The position numbers were made by a program, and so were the translations under genes. This document shows positions 32,891 to 45,681 of a stretch of DNA of 64,000 nt, in pieces (position 1 is the stretch's first letter; every line of letters starts with the position of its first letter). The stretch lies in NCBI GenBank assembly GCA_026120035.1, contig JALRME010000033.1:1-64000 (forward strand), written 5' to 3'. This stretch comes from Coleophoma eucalyptorum (lineage: Eukaryota; Ascomycota; Leotiomycetes; Helotiales; Dermateaceae). The notes below the pieces were generated by a model. That model was not told the origin of the DNA. It saw nothing but the letters and a program-made list of their open reading frames with translations, and ran no database searches.

Positions 32891-33967
32891 GATTGAAAGC
32901 GGAGCGCACGTGTATTTTTATTTATGATATCCAGGTCTGGAAGACAATTGAAGCACAGCCGAAGAAGCCAGAGAATACACCAAAAATGTGTATTCCGAGC
33001 ATTGAAGTTGTGGAAATGAGATCGGTACAGCAGGCAATGAGTAGAGAAAGGTGTTATGAAGATTGGCCCTGAGGGAAGATGGACGTCGTCGCGTCGAAAA
33101 CGACGTCAGAGCGATGACAGCATTCCGGCCCCAAATCACCAAAGCCACGGGAGTTGAAGCCCTGATGTCAGAAGGAATCCATGAAGCCGCCTATGCTATG
33201 GTGATTGCCATGTTGCGATCTTTGATACGGCATCCACGTTTCGACGAAAGGCCCCCACAAAGGTAGAGATCGAGACTACGAGAATCTATGCATGCGAATT
33301 GTACGCAAGCCCTGTGGAGTCCCTGCATATTGGCGCAGGCGATCATCTTAGGGGTCGATCAGTTGCGGCAGGGGCGGGCGACCTTATCTTGACGGCCGAG
33401 TCTACAGTAGCTGGCCTCGCCAATGGGACCAGCCGTCAGCCTATCGCCAGAGCGTTGATCGATCCTGGGACGGGGTAACAGTACTTGCTGCTTAATCCAT
33501 ACACGTTTGGAACTGGGACCACCACTCTAAATAGATGGTGTCCGGTAGTCCACTACTGCGTCCTTCTGGCATGCCGGGTTTTGTTAGGGATGGCAAGCCA
33601 GTAGTCCAGTGGCGTACCGTCAAGCACTCGGTCGTCTGGGCTACCACCGCAGCTTAACGTCATCGGCCCACCCGTACATCTTGGCTGGTGATCTCCCCTT
33701 CTCTCTACTACCGTAGTCGACTGTAAATCATACAGTATGTTACGAATGAAATTTGTAGCCTTTTGATTACAGGCGTCAACTACTGCCTTCGCTGTTCAGT
33801 TCGCGTTCAGACGGGTTGGCGTCTTACTAAGCCAATGAACCTCCGTCATCATTGAGCTTCTGGCTTCAGTGCTCCTCCGCTTTTTCTTATATATTATGGA
33901 TTTCTTTGCAAACTGAAAACGGGCTAAATTCTTGTGTTGATGCAACTGCATCCCCCTCTCGCCAACC
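32891..33967. promoter_or_regulatory. Divergent promoter region of thioesterase and second P450
   Basis: 1.08 kb, somewhat GC-richer than the surroundings. The word agtagtcca or gtagtccac recurs near 33547 and 33600, but its role is unknown. A 67-codon frame at 33063-33266 lacks domains. Shared control of the two genes is an inference from layout. Confidence 0.4.
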
Positions 33968-35564
33968 ATGACCGCCTTACAACTATCAGTCTTCGGTCTC
34001 CTTGCCATCCTCTCCCTCTACAAGATTATAGTCGCGCCTCTACGAAACCCCCTTCGCCATCTTCCACGGGCCCCACAACTGCCTCTACGAAAAAGACTTT
34101 TGATAGAGCCCGACAGTAAACAATGTGAGGAGTGGATGCGAGACACCCCAAATGATGGCCTCATCAGATACTCGGGTATCCTCGGTGCCGAAAGAGTCTT
34201 AGTTACCACACCCAAAGGTGTTCGAGATATTCTCCAGCTTCAGCCTTATAGCTTCGTTAAGCCGGGACCCGTCCGAAAAATCTTACAGAGCATTCTAGGA
34301 GATGGTTTAGTTGTTGCGGAAGGTCGTATGCACAAGGTCAGATTTCCCATGATTCATTATCGAAGGAAACTATGCCTTGGACTAACTCTATACACAGTCA
34401 CAACGCAAAGTTCTTCAGCCAGCCTTCAAGTTTGCCCACATCAAAGACTTATACCCCACCTTTTGGTCCAAGTCGGTCGAGTTTGTCAACAGCCTGTCCG
34501 AGCAAGTTGCCTCCAGGGGCCAGGATACCGTCACTCTCGACATTATCCCTGACCTTGGCCGTCCTACTCTCGACATTATTGGTCTAGCCGGGTTCGGTCT
34601 TGACTTCGACTCTGTAGCCGATCCCTCCAATGAACTCACCTCCAACTATCTTCATGGATTCAGCGCCAGCAAGTCGGCACAGCTGCGCCGTATGCTTTCA
34701 TTGCTGCTCCCGGGCTGGCTACTTGACATACTCCCGCTCAAACGAAACAAAGAACTCAACGCGGCCGTGAAGGCGGTCCGACAAGCCTCGGAAAGTTTGA
34801 TCGAGAAACGAAAAGCGGACTTACAGCGATCCTCGGAAGAGAAGCAGAGCGCACAGTTCACCGACATCTTGGGTGTGACCATGCAGTCCGGAGTCAATGA
34901 CACCGTAGATCTGATAAACCAGAGCATGACCTTCCTGGGTGCAGGCCAAGAGACAACGACATCGGCATTAGGTTGGGCCATGTACCAGATCTCCTTGTGC
35001 CCGGAAGTGCAAAGTAGACTGCGAGATGAGATCCAGGCCAATCTCCCGGACCCTTCCTCGGGAGCCACAATCACCGCCGAAGACATCGACAAGCTTCCCT
35101 ATCTGGCCGCCGTGTGCTCGGAAACGCTCCGCCTCTATCCTCCCGTCCACATGATCCAGCGCAACGTAACCCACGACCTTACAGTCAGCGACACTCCGGC
35201 ACCGAAAGGAACCTCCTTCCGCATCAGTATCTGGGCCTTAAATCGCAGCCCAGCGCTCTGGGCGAGCGACCCACTGGTTTTCAACCCGGACCGCTGGTTG
35301 AACGACCCACGCGGCGGTGCCGTAGATCTCTACTCTTTTCTGTCATTCAGCCACGGCCCACGCAGTTGTATCGGGGAGCGGTTTGCTCGTGCTGAAATGG
35401 CCACGGTGCTGGCTGCGCTGGTCGGTCGTTTCGCATTCTCTTTTGTTGGATCTGGTGCCAATGTCAACCCGGACCCTAATATGTTGGATTGCGAATTTGG
35501 CGTCACTACCAAAATCAATGGTGGCCTCTGGGTCAACCTACAGCCGGTCCAGGGGTGGTGTTGA
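33968..35564 (+). CDS. Cytochrome P450 monooxygenase (class E, CYP4-like clan)
   Basis: Two exons, 33968-34336 and 34398-35564, give 511 residues. The intron (gtcaga to acag) is phase 0 and joins GRMHK to SQRKVLQPAFKF, restoring the helix C WxxxRK-type region in the form HKSQRKVLQPAF. Other motifs are the I-helix GAGQETTTS, CSETLRLYPPVHMIQR (ExxR), FNPDRW, and the haem loop FSHGPRSCIGERFA with Cys about 447. An N-terminal hydrophobic anchor follows MTALQLS. P450s of this kind in fungal clusters carry out oxidations at the ER. It sits between the thioesterase and the ABCC transporter. Confidence 0.9.
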
Positions 35565-35782
35565 AGAAAGAGAAGTAACCCTATGCAAACTCTTTTCTCA
35601 AGAGTCTATCGAATCAAATCCTCACTAGAGATATATCATCATTATCCTCGCAGGTTGAATGGGCGAGCGGAGAAGAAGCATGCCTAGAATAACTAATTAT
35701 ATTTGCCCATAACAAGACTTTTGGCTACCTTTTAAGAATACTTTATCATTTTACGTTGTTTTGCCCCGCTAGGAATCTAACT

Positions 35783-38700
35783 TCAATGGGCACTATCCCA
35801 CATCTCTCGAAACCAAGCCTTATCCCCTCCCTCCTCCTCCTCATCTACGCCCTTCTTCACCACCTCCTTAGCCAACAACTCGTCTGGCGTGCCAATTTCA
35901 ACTACCTTTCCCTTATCCATGACAATAATAGTATCAGCGTCTCGGATGGTATCCAATCGATGAGCTATTGCCAAGATAGTGTGTTTGGAGAACTCCTCCC
36001 TAATGATTCGCTGCATAAGTTTGTCAGTCTTTGCGTCTACGTTGCTCGTCGCTTCGTCTAGCATTAAGATTTTAGATCGGCTTTTCAGGAGCAAAGCGCG
36101 GGCGAGGCCGAAGAGTTGGAATTGGCCATGCGATAAAGGTGATCCTTTGAGGGGCGCTTCGAGGGGATCGACTGTTTCTTTCTTTGGCGTAGAGGTACCG
36201 CTTACAATATCCTCAGTCGGCGTTGTAGAATTGTTGCCGTTTTGGTTGCCACCATGGGTACCGCGAGATTTGATGACGTCCCATAGCTGGACCTTCTCGA
36301 GCACCGCAATGATTTCCTCATCTGAGACAGCGCAGGAGGGATCAATATTGAGCCGTATACTATCGTTCAGAACGAATGTATCTTGTGGAATTGCGATTAC
36401 GCCCTCTCGAATCCTCTCGCGGGGCAGGGTGGATAGATCAAGGCCGTCAATTGCAATAGTACCTGAGTCCAGCTCAATCAGACGCAGTATTGAGAGCAGA
36501 AGAGTTGACTTTCCGCTGGGGGCTCAATTTCAATATTTTTCTTTTGAATGCAGTGGGGAAGATCTGGCTTACCTTCCTGTTCGACCACAAATTCCTACTT
36601 TCTGGCCAGGTGGGATTTCCAAAGAGATACCTTTCAGGGCGATCGTCTCAGGACTACAAAACGTTGGTTTTGCTCAATGAATACGAATGAAAAGTAAAAG
36701 GAAAAGAATGCTTACTTGTATGCAGCAACAACTCCCTGGAACTCAATGCCACCTTTGTTGGGCCACTCCGGAGGCGGCTCGAAGTCCTCGCTATCCTTAT
36801 CTTCCGGGAGAAGAGTCTCCTCAAGATTCTTGATACGGGATATTGCCCCAAGCGATGTTTCCAGCATTGTCCATGACTCCAAGAGGCGCACAAGAGTATG
36901 AGAAATAACAAGAATGACGTTCAGAGCAACGCCGACCTGTCCCCCCGTCGTAGAGTCCCTGAAAACGATAGAGAGACTGACAACCAAAACGGCAAGTCCC
37001 GCTACTAGCAGGTCAAGCACGAGGGTAAGCCACTGTTGAGTTGCATGCATAATGTAGTTAGGACCTTGGGAAACGTCAAGGTTCTTGATGTTCTGGTCGA
37101 CGGATTGAGACTCCCAGCCGAAGGCACGAATATGAGAGATCCCTTCGAGCTGAATAGCGTTAGTCCATAATGGGAAATAAGAAAGAAACCAACGTACTGT
37201 CTCCAAGAAATTCGAAAGGACCTCAGCTCTCAGCTCGATATCCAGAAATCGAATCTGGCGAGATGTATGCAAATACAGTTTCTGTAAGAAATACAGAACT
37301 AAGAACAAGAATGGCATCCCAACGGCTATAAAAGCCTGTGTGAGTAGTAATAGTACCAACTGAGCAATTAGCCTGAAGACCTCTATGATGAAAGTCAGCT
37401 ATAAAGCGGTCGAGGGTGGATTTCTCATTGCTCTCTTACGAAATGAGGAGCTCATCAAACTAATAGGTAAGGACTGGTCCACATAGTTCAAGTCTTGGGA
37501 GAATCTACCGCCAGAGTTAGATGTGCATTTGTTCTCACGCCCTGGCAACATACCGATTCAAGATCACACCAGTGTCCGTAATTGCAAAATATGACAGCGG
37601 TGCCCTAAGGGTGCAGCGTTTAGTAGGTTGTTAGGGAGAGAAATACTGGTATGCAAACCTCATAATTATCACTAGTAATCGGTGATGAAGAACCTCCCCA
37701 GCCTTAGGAGCAATGAGAATCAAGGTTGCCCTAGTCGAAATATAAGCGTTTACCGCCACTGCAGTGATGTGTGAAAACCTACCATATCACAGACACCACA
37801 CTGACAAATCCCAAAATGGACGATAGAGCATACATTAGCGCATAGAACCACAAGTTCTGGCCGCTGGATTCTGACCATATCCTGAGTATGGACGGCGCTA
37901 TAGCAAATGTAGCTCCGTATACCATGTTACTCACTAGGAACAGAAGCAGGAGTGGGAAACCAACACTCTTAAAATAATATACTGCAACTAGGTTAGCCAG
38001 GGAAGTAATGAGGTTTCGATTTTGGAGTCATACAATAGACGGAGAGGTCCCCAGTCTTCCTTGACAGATCCAACATATCATTATTTGATGGACGCGTTGT
38101 ACCTGGCACTGCTGAGGCCTTTTCGCTCGCAGCATTCTGAGCTGAGTGCGAGTCCGATTCTTTGACCTGGAGCTTACTAATGTAACCAGTGGAGGAACGA
38201 AGGTCGTCCCAGGTACCTTGCTCCACAATCTTTCTATTGGCGAGGACTAGGATGAGGTCTGCTAAAGGGAGATGTTGAGCTAGTGAGGAATTAGTAACTA
38301 CATATACCAATGATGAGCTAGTTGAGAGACTTACTCGCGTGAGTCACAAGAATCACGGTTGTTCCTTGTTTGCGGAAGATACCATCGGGGCCGAGCAGCA
38401 TCTCAGCTACATGAGCTTCTGTCTTCGCATCTAATGCGCTGAGGACATCGTCTAGAATAATGATCTCTGGCCTCGAGTATACGGCTCGAGCAAGCGCCTA
38501 ATGCATGTTTTGTCAATTGGCCGACTTCAGACGGAAGTTAAGATCATGTTCACATACCACCCTCTGTCTTTGTCCACCAGACAAAGTAGCACCGCGGCTA
38601 CCGACAGCTTCAGATTCTCCGCCGCTAATTTGTTTGATATCTTCTTCCAGGCCACATGCATGAATAGTGGTCTGGTACCATTCCTCGTCTATTTCTGCTT

Positions 38701-41189
38701 CGTCCCTAGTTCCACATACCATTGTTTTAATGTTAGCATTTACAAGCCAAGGCTTCTGAGCACAATAGCCAATCGTTTTTGTAGAGATAGAAATCAGGCC
38801 ACTATCAGGTGTAATATCGCCTAGAATCGCCCTGGCCAACGTTGTCTTTCCTGTTCCTACAGCTCCACAAATCACATTAAGTGAACCCTTCTTCATCTGT
38901 ACGCTTAGTCCATCCAGGCATATCTCAGCTGCAGCAGCTGGTCGAAGCACCACGCTATCGACTATTACTGCCAGAGATTTATTAATAGTAGGATTGCTGT
39001 TTACACCGTTTTCGCCAGCGTTTCCTGAGACACTCAAATGCGGCTCTAGCAAAATGCGCTTATCATCTCGAGACGGCTCAAGTAGGTATTTCTGAATTCT
39101 AGTGGCACAGCCATAAACAGTGGCGAATTGAGGGAAGACTGCAAGTAGCATGTTTGCAGGTGTTGTGACCAGAGTGATAATAGCCATTGACATAAATGCC
39201 TTTGTTGGGTCCAGCGAGTCTTTGCCACGGAGACGGGCATCCACTGCATAAAATATCAAAGTCACAACGGGAGCGAAAAGTCCAATTCCGTTAGCTGTCA
39301 TTGTCAGTGATTACTTTCGAAAGGTATTGGTGCTGGCGATAGGAAGGATTTTACCTGCCAGGTTGAAGTAAACAATTATCCAACGGAAGTCGACTCCTTT
39401 GCCTATATCGGTCATTCTTGAATCTTGAACTCTTTCCATGACAGTTCCAGTCATTCCCATCTAAATCATAGCGTGAGTCAGAACCCAAGAGAGATTTTAA
39501 TAACCTATGTTGTGGCTGAGAGTAACATACCATCTTGATATTCTTAATATAGTCGATCATAGAGGTCGTCAACGCAATTCGTTTTTGTTTTGCTTTTTGC
39601 CAATCCCCAATAGACTTGCTAACTTTACTTGCAATGGATCTGGCAATTTGTGATGTCACTATAAATTTAATAGTTAGCATTATACATATTACAAGCGCTC
39701 GGTTGAAATGAAGCTTACAGACTGCAATAACGAGAGGGGTTAAAGACCACCATCCGAGCTGATCCCAAAGCATAACCATGCCGATGAGAAATTCAACCAT
39801 TTGTGCCCAAGTTTCTTGACAGAGCCAAGCAAGATTCTCTACATTGTCAGTATCACTACTCATATGCGTGACAGCCGCGGCGTCATCATAAATACCATCA
39901 CGCATGGTGAGACAACGAGCGTGAATAAGCCCAACAAGCGCGCCACGGGATTGGACCCTGATCCTGTTGTGACTCTGGTAATATATGCAAAAAGATACCT
40001 ATTGCTCATTATTGTCTGAAGCTAAGCAGTAGACCAACAAACAACTTACACCAGAGCCAACATAAATAAAAAATGCAGCAAGTATAAGGCAATATCCAGT
40101 GCCATCCTGCTTTTCATTCTCTGTGACAGGTCCGATCACATATCCAATCGTACTATTGATAAGAACCGGCTGTAAATAGCGGAAAGCGACCACAAAAAGT
40201 CGAGGGATAGCGTTGAGAAACAGGCTGCCTTTGAAGAATATAAACAATGTCCAGAGCAATGCGCCTCCACCTTCCGAACCCTCTTTGGGTTCTGGGTTGA
40301 AAACATTCCAGTCAGTTGATGTACTTTAAAATTAGCACATGTATATTCGATACTTACTAGTCTTATTCCACAATTCTTCCATCTGCACACGAAGCTCTCT
40401 CGATTTTAGTTTATCATCGAGGCTAGGTAGATCGGAGTATGACAGAATTTTTGAGTTGCCTAGAAGTATCAAGTCATTGACCCAGATCAGGAATGCCCGA
40501 TTGAGATCGCTGACGGTCTGCTCAATGGGTAAATCCTTATATGGCTCTCTTAAGTAAGATCGTTTATTGGTCGATTCAAGAATGAGGAAGACGAATTTAA
40601 GACCGAATGCTGCGGTGAGTACAAGAGTAATAGCAATGTTCTCCGGCTCTAGGTAAAATGACTGCAGTATGATCCCGTCGCATATGATGGATGCCAACAG
40701 ATAGACTATCAGCAAAGTAGAAGGTTTGACTGATCGCCCGTGCTCAAAGAAAGATAACTGGCAAAGTGCGAGGGCAGCCACGAAGGAGATGACATTGGCG
40801 GCAATTGAAGGTTTATCCGGACGCAAAGTAGATGTCAGGCATAATACCAGAGTAGCTAGCTCCACGGCTGCGATGGCTACAGTGAGCACCTACAAACATG
40901 TCAGCGGAATTCCGTCGGTCAACATTTCTCTTGAACAACCTACGGCCTTGATGGCGCCGGTATAGTTCGGCAAAACCTTGAGACTTGCTCGACGTAGCTG
41001 AAAGGCTCTGATAGGGAACAGCAGTAATAATATCACTGGTGGTAGCAGTCGCAGCACGACCTGACCGATGGTGTAACTGACTTGGAATGTCTGATTGCTG
41101 CGCAATGGACTGAGCAAGGAGGCATTGCTACTGAAAGAAAATCCCTGGTCTTCATCATGAAACTGAAGGATGGACTGCGCGTAACTCAT
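35783..41189 (-). CDS. ABCC-type (MRP-like) full ABC transporter with TMD0
   Basis: A many-exon gene. I place its ATG at 41189 and its stop at 35783, and did not fix every junction. Domain order is TMD0 (helices from [14 protein letters not shown] and on), TMD1, NBD1 (Walker [16 protein letters not shown]; signature LSGGQRQRV at an exon end; Walker [13 protein letters not shown]), TMD2 (near 37.4-36.7 kb), then NBD2. An intron at 36572-36516 interrupts the NBD2 Walker A, which reads CGRTG|SGKSTLL after splicing. The NBD2 signature is LSHGQ instead of LSGGQ, and Walker B is [15 protein letters not shown]2 holds a polar insert ([16 protein letters not shown]) before the signature. Such pumps export conjugates and metabolites. 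It is probably the exporter of the second accessory group. Confidence 0.88.
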
Positions 41190-41977
41190 TGTGTCACTAA
41201 TGCATGGATTGATGCTCAGCGCAATAGAGAAACGTTACTTCCTGAACGAGTGATATCGTCGGGAAGGATTCGCGTTGTTGATTTTTTTCAACCCTAAGCT
41301 CCTACCTTGAGGCTTCCAGAGTCAAAGTGTGCCTGCAGCCTAGGCTCCGGAGAAAGCGGAACCCTACCAGGGGCTTCCGATGGCCATTGGGTGGCTATCA
41401 ATTCCAAGATCACATATCTTACCGTACCTTCCTAATCGGCTCCCCGGCCCAACATATCCCTACCCTTGGCGGATCTCCCTCCAACGAAATTCGAGCGCTA
41501 TATAGGCTTCAGTATGCCACCTTTATCACGTCAAGTTGATATGTGTATTTCGATTGGACATGCTCTATTCTTGTCACCGGTGTGATTCACTGCATAAAAG
41601 TGACATGACATTTTCAAGTACAGTTATCGCTTGTACTAATAGAGGCGACGAGGCTACCTAATGGTTAACTAAATGGACTATCAAGCCTATAAAAACAATA
41701 TCCTCCTCCTTAAAAGAACAAGTGAGTATCACGGTCAGGTGACTATGTCGTACGCTATGTCACATGTGATGTCACGAGGTGGCATGCTATTGTAAACTCA
41801 AAGCACATTGCCACACAAGTGCATAATAGCTTCTTACCCATCCGCCATAGTTGATTGTGCCTTCTTTCTCAGGCCATGTAGTGCACCAGTAAATAACCAG
41901 TTGTAGGTATAAATACTTAACGGTTTAATACAGACCCATATGCTACGATTAGTGCTTTAGCTGTGGGATTTCGGCAG
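41190..41977. other. Intergenic region upstream of the ABC transporter
   Basis: Promoter side of the ABCC gene and 3' flank of the CorA-like gene. No recognisable gene, RNA or repeat. Confidence 0.5.
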
Positions 41978-43819
41978 TCAAAATGGATACTTCTTTGGAT
42001 GTACTTTGGTACTCGGATTACACCGTTGGACGACCATAAAATCAGTGTTCACGACACTAGCAAAGGCTCGTAGCAGGAGGTCCCATTTCCACACCAAAAT
42101 TAAGGACACAAATGTAATCAGTAGAGCCGTGGCGAAATATAACTAAAGTTGGATATACCTAGAAGAATCCAGCTGCGCAACATTCATTCCGAAAATACCA
42201 GTCACGAAAGAAAGTGGTATATAGATGGTAGCCAAGACAGTTAATGCCCTATAATTTGTCAGTGTGACGGAAGTTGTTGCCAAAAAGGACCTTTACGTCG
42301 TTCGCCTGCTCAATAGCTTTCCTACTTTCCTCCACGGCAATCATACCTGTACTAATAGGGATACTAGCGCTGTTCTGTTCTATTTGCATCAAAACTTTGG
42401 CCAAGAGGAATTGATAGTCGCCAAGTAACTCATTGGGTTCCTTCTGGAAACTTGGACTCCTGCCCTCAAAAATATCAAGGCTTGCAAATTCATCCTTAAC
42501 ATGCCGGAAGTTTGCTTCAAATACTCCCCAAACGATTCCTTAGCAGCTAACTGATCGTCGTCTGCTCCAATGTACTGTGGCTTGAAACCTGGTAACGCGT
42601 GGTTTTCTTGAGCTCGAATACTTGCTTCCCACCTTCTACTAGCAAGATGCAACATGATCTTGACTATTATATGTGGGTCTTCAAGGATATCAACAATATT
42701 AATGTCACGGAGTGCGGCCTGAAAATCTGATCGCATAGTCGGCTGTCGTCTTGACAGCTCGCTGGCTTGTACTGGATGGGGGTCACATAGTATAACACCA
42801 AGAGACGAACGTGTCAGCGGTGGCTCGACCGGGGACCAGGGGATATATTTCGTAGACGTAGAAATATAGAAGACACTGACCAGTCCAGGACTTTTCCGAA
42901 GTCACCGATATCCACACAGTGACGTGCGCTTCTGTAGTGACAAGTGCGCCATGAGCGAACGAGCTTCTTAAGTTCCGACTTTCACGAACAGATTTTTCGT
43001 GACTCAGCTGATATGTTCTTCTGTAGGGGATAACAATATGCGAACGGGCACGGCTATCGCTTGGCAGAAGAAACGAGACATCGTCACTCGCGCGCTGCAA
43101 ATAATCATTGAGTACGCTTGTATCACAGCCAGTAGCACTACTAAAAGATTCAATGGTTGATATGTTTATATCTTCAATTATATACAGGCGACCAGTGCCG
43201 TTTGAAGTGCTGTCGACTTTGGGATGGCTAAGCAGTTCTGAGATATTGCATATCGGAGCGAGAGTTAACTTACTTTTTCTAATGCCACAAAATCAATGAT
43301 GTGAACATCCACGTTGTGCTCAATACTATTGTTATTTTGGATTGCACTCGAGACAGATTTCAATGCCGAAGTGGCTAGATTGGTTTGTCTGGAGCCTTGG
43401 ATTAGTACATCGCAACGGTAATAGCGGTTGGGCAACAAACATAAAACTGACCTTGCTTGTAGCAGTTCCAATGAGACTGCCTAGTAATGGTATGCTAGCC
43501 GATAACGCTCCGAAAGGATCTATTCCGGATCATCAGATATATAGCAGGCAGGCCATACTTTTGTAGAAGTTGCTTGAGTCGCCTCCTCAGCTTGACTGGT
43601 AATCCATGAGTCCAAATCAGCAAAGGCAAGAGAGCTTTCAATTTCTGCCTCGATAACTGCGTCGTTACCGCTTGCATTATTTGCTATGTATTGAGTCCAC
43701 GTTACGCGTACGCCTCCTGGGTCTGTTTTACTTCGCTGCCCGAAAGGGTTATAAGATTCGCTATGCCAACCTTTCCTTCGAGCCGCGCGCTTGATTCTAT
43801 GCATATTGAAGCTAAACAT
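41978..43819 (-). pseudogene. CorA-like Mg2+ transporter family protein, interrupted
   Basis: Several coherent minus-strand blocks belong to the fungal CorA-like family. An N-terminal GRLYIIEDINISTIESFSSA block is near 43160, and RASDDVSFLLPSDSRARSH is near 43080. A middle block (SASIPISTGMIAVEESRKAI) is near 42350. The pore-forming TVLATIYIPLSFVTGIFGMN has the diagnostic GMN motif near 42200. The last helix LLITFVSLILVWKW is near 42110, ending at a stop at 41978. Between the two helices the same frame contains a TAG at 42143-42145, where SSRYIQL*LYFATAL would be expected to read Trp. Other frame changes may be introns or lesions; I could not resolve them. It is either a pseudogene or a gene needing recoding. 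The family assignment is more secure than the model. Confidence 0.6.
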
Positions 43820-44681
43820 AATGGGAACATTTATCTCCACAGGAATTATTCTATTCTAATCGAGCCTGTAGAAATACCGAATAAAAGGAAGCTAACATAG
43901 TAATTCAGGACCACTTACCGCAGAGTATCGCGTGCTACACTGTGCTGAACTCAGATATGAAGGTACTCATGAAATTCAAAAGTATATCAGCAACTAATGG
44001 GGGTCGAGAGTTACTGCTACAATCTTAGCTAAAGAAAAGACTGTAATACCATGGATCATACATCTTGCACCTGTAAGCACCTTGAAAACGTGCTTCATAA
44101 AATAAAATAGCCTACAAGATTTGGAATAAACGCATACAAATTACGACACACTTAAATGCCCTTTTAAACTAGACACCTCGGATTAGCTACGGTGCAATTT
44201 AGCAATTCAAAAACGACATCTAGAATTTAAGGGGTATTATTTACGGCGTGTCATTGTTTAGTTTAATTGGAAGTCAATATGGAAAGGCACACATGTTACA
44301 TAATAGGCATGGTTTCCGTTTGATAACTATCAAAGAAGGGTTAAGCAGCACCAAGTTCAACATATACTAATTCTTTATTAATCAACCAAAATATATAAAG
44401 GAATGTAGATAAACTTGGCAGTATTGATAAAACAACTTGATTTAGTGAGTGTGTTCATAATTTTATAAGAGTTTTCAAAATGGGACGGCCAAAGTTCAAC
44501 AACAGAAGTTGAAAATCGTAAATCCAAAATCCCCAATTATTCATGAATTCATATTGCAATCTTCGTTCAATCAATAATTCCATGGCCAACAAGCTTACTG
44601 ATGTATTGTTAGCCTCGCTTCTGGGCAGCAAATTTTATTACTTACGTCTTTCAGCTGCCTTTCAGGGCTTCCTGGGACTGA
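43820..44681. other. Intergenic AT-rich region
   Basis: It holds the presumed promoter of the CorA-like gene and the 3' flank of the Cys-rich gene. No feature was recognised. Confidence 0.5.
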
Positions 44682-45681
44682 CTAATTGGCTAGACATTTG
44701 CATCTTCCCATAGCAGCATCCCATCCATAGGTATATCCAGCAATGCAAGTAACGCCAGTAGCAGCGCACTGAGCTTTGGGTGAAGACACGCAGCCACAAG
44801 CACCAGTGCTTTGGTCCCAGCCATAAGATTTGTGGGGGAGACACCTGGTGGTAGCGGGGCAAACGCGCTCAGCACAATTGCAGCTTGGAGTTACGGCGTG
44901 CGCGTCATAAGCTTTGGGAATGACACATGCAATGTCACAGATAGGTGCTATGAAGACGTCTCGCTTGTGGAAGTAATCTGGCATGCACTTGCATGCAGAA
45001 TCAGGAGCAGACCATCCATACGAAAGGTCACCCTCGCATTCGACATCAAGCGATAGGCACTCTGCTTGTGGATCAACGACTGGGCCACATTCATTAGAAG
45101 TGGCATTATAAGCCCAAGTTTCCCCTGCTGGGATATTGGGACCTCCAGGACCATCGGGGTGGGGGCAGTGTTTCTCAGCACAGTTGCAGTTAGTTGGTAC
45201 TGCTCCTGGGTCGTGCGTTGCCGGAGAAATGCATGCAATTCGGCATTGTGGTGTTGGTACTATGAGCTGTCGCTTTGAAGTAACTGGCAAGCACTGACAG
45301 GTATCGACGCCATTCCATCCGTAAACATAACCAGAAGTACAAGTCACATCAATACCGGCGCATTGATCTCCTGAGGGAACCGGGCCGCAGGCTCGAGTGG
45401 AATCATCCCAACCCCAAACATAGCCGTATGGAATGTTGGGGCCACCCGGGCCTTCGGGCGCTGGACAGTACTTCTCGGCACAGTTACAGCTAGTCGGTAC
45501 AGCCTGGCAAAATTTGTTAGTTTTTGGTATGGAAGCTTAACATGGAGGTCTTTACATTAGGGTCGTGTTGTGAAGATTCAATACACAGGATGAGGCACTG
45601 AAATGGGTCTATTGCGATAGCAAGAGCCGTGGGGCTAAGCATGACCGCCGCAACCAATGTGTTGAGAAGAGCGCCTTTCAT
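44682..45681 (-). CDS. Secreted cysteine-rich protein with three tandem modules, function unknown
   Basis: Two exons, 45681-45556 and 45503-44682, give 315 residues. The intron (gtaaag to ccag) is phase 0. A clear signal peptide is present (LLNTLVAAVMLSPTALA). The mature protein is three modules of about 90-95 residues, each beginning with PTSCNCAEKYCP-like sequence, then GPGGPNIP in modules one and two, a YGW or YGWD motif, and a CKCLP-like end. Each module carries about ten Cys in a conserved order, suggesting independent disulfide-bonded domains. Kexin-type dibasic sites (KR) occur in the linkers (TSKRQL, FHKRDV), so the protein may be cut into separate modules after secretion. I do not recognise the family. 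An effector, cell-wall or RiPP-like precursor role is speculation. Confidence 0.75.
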
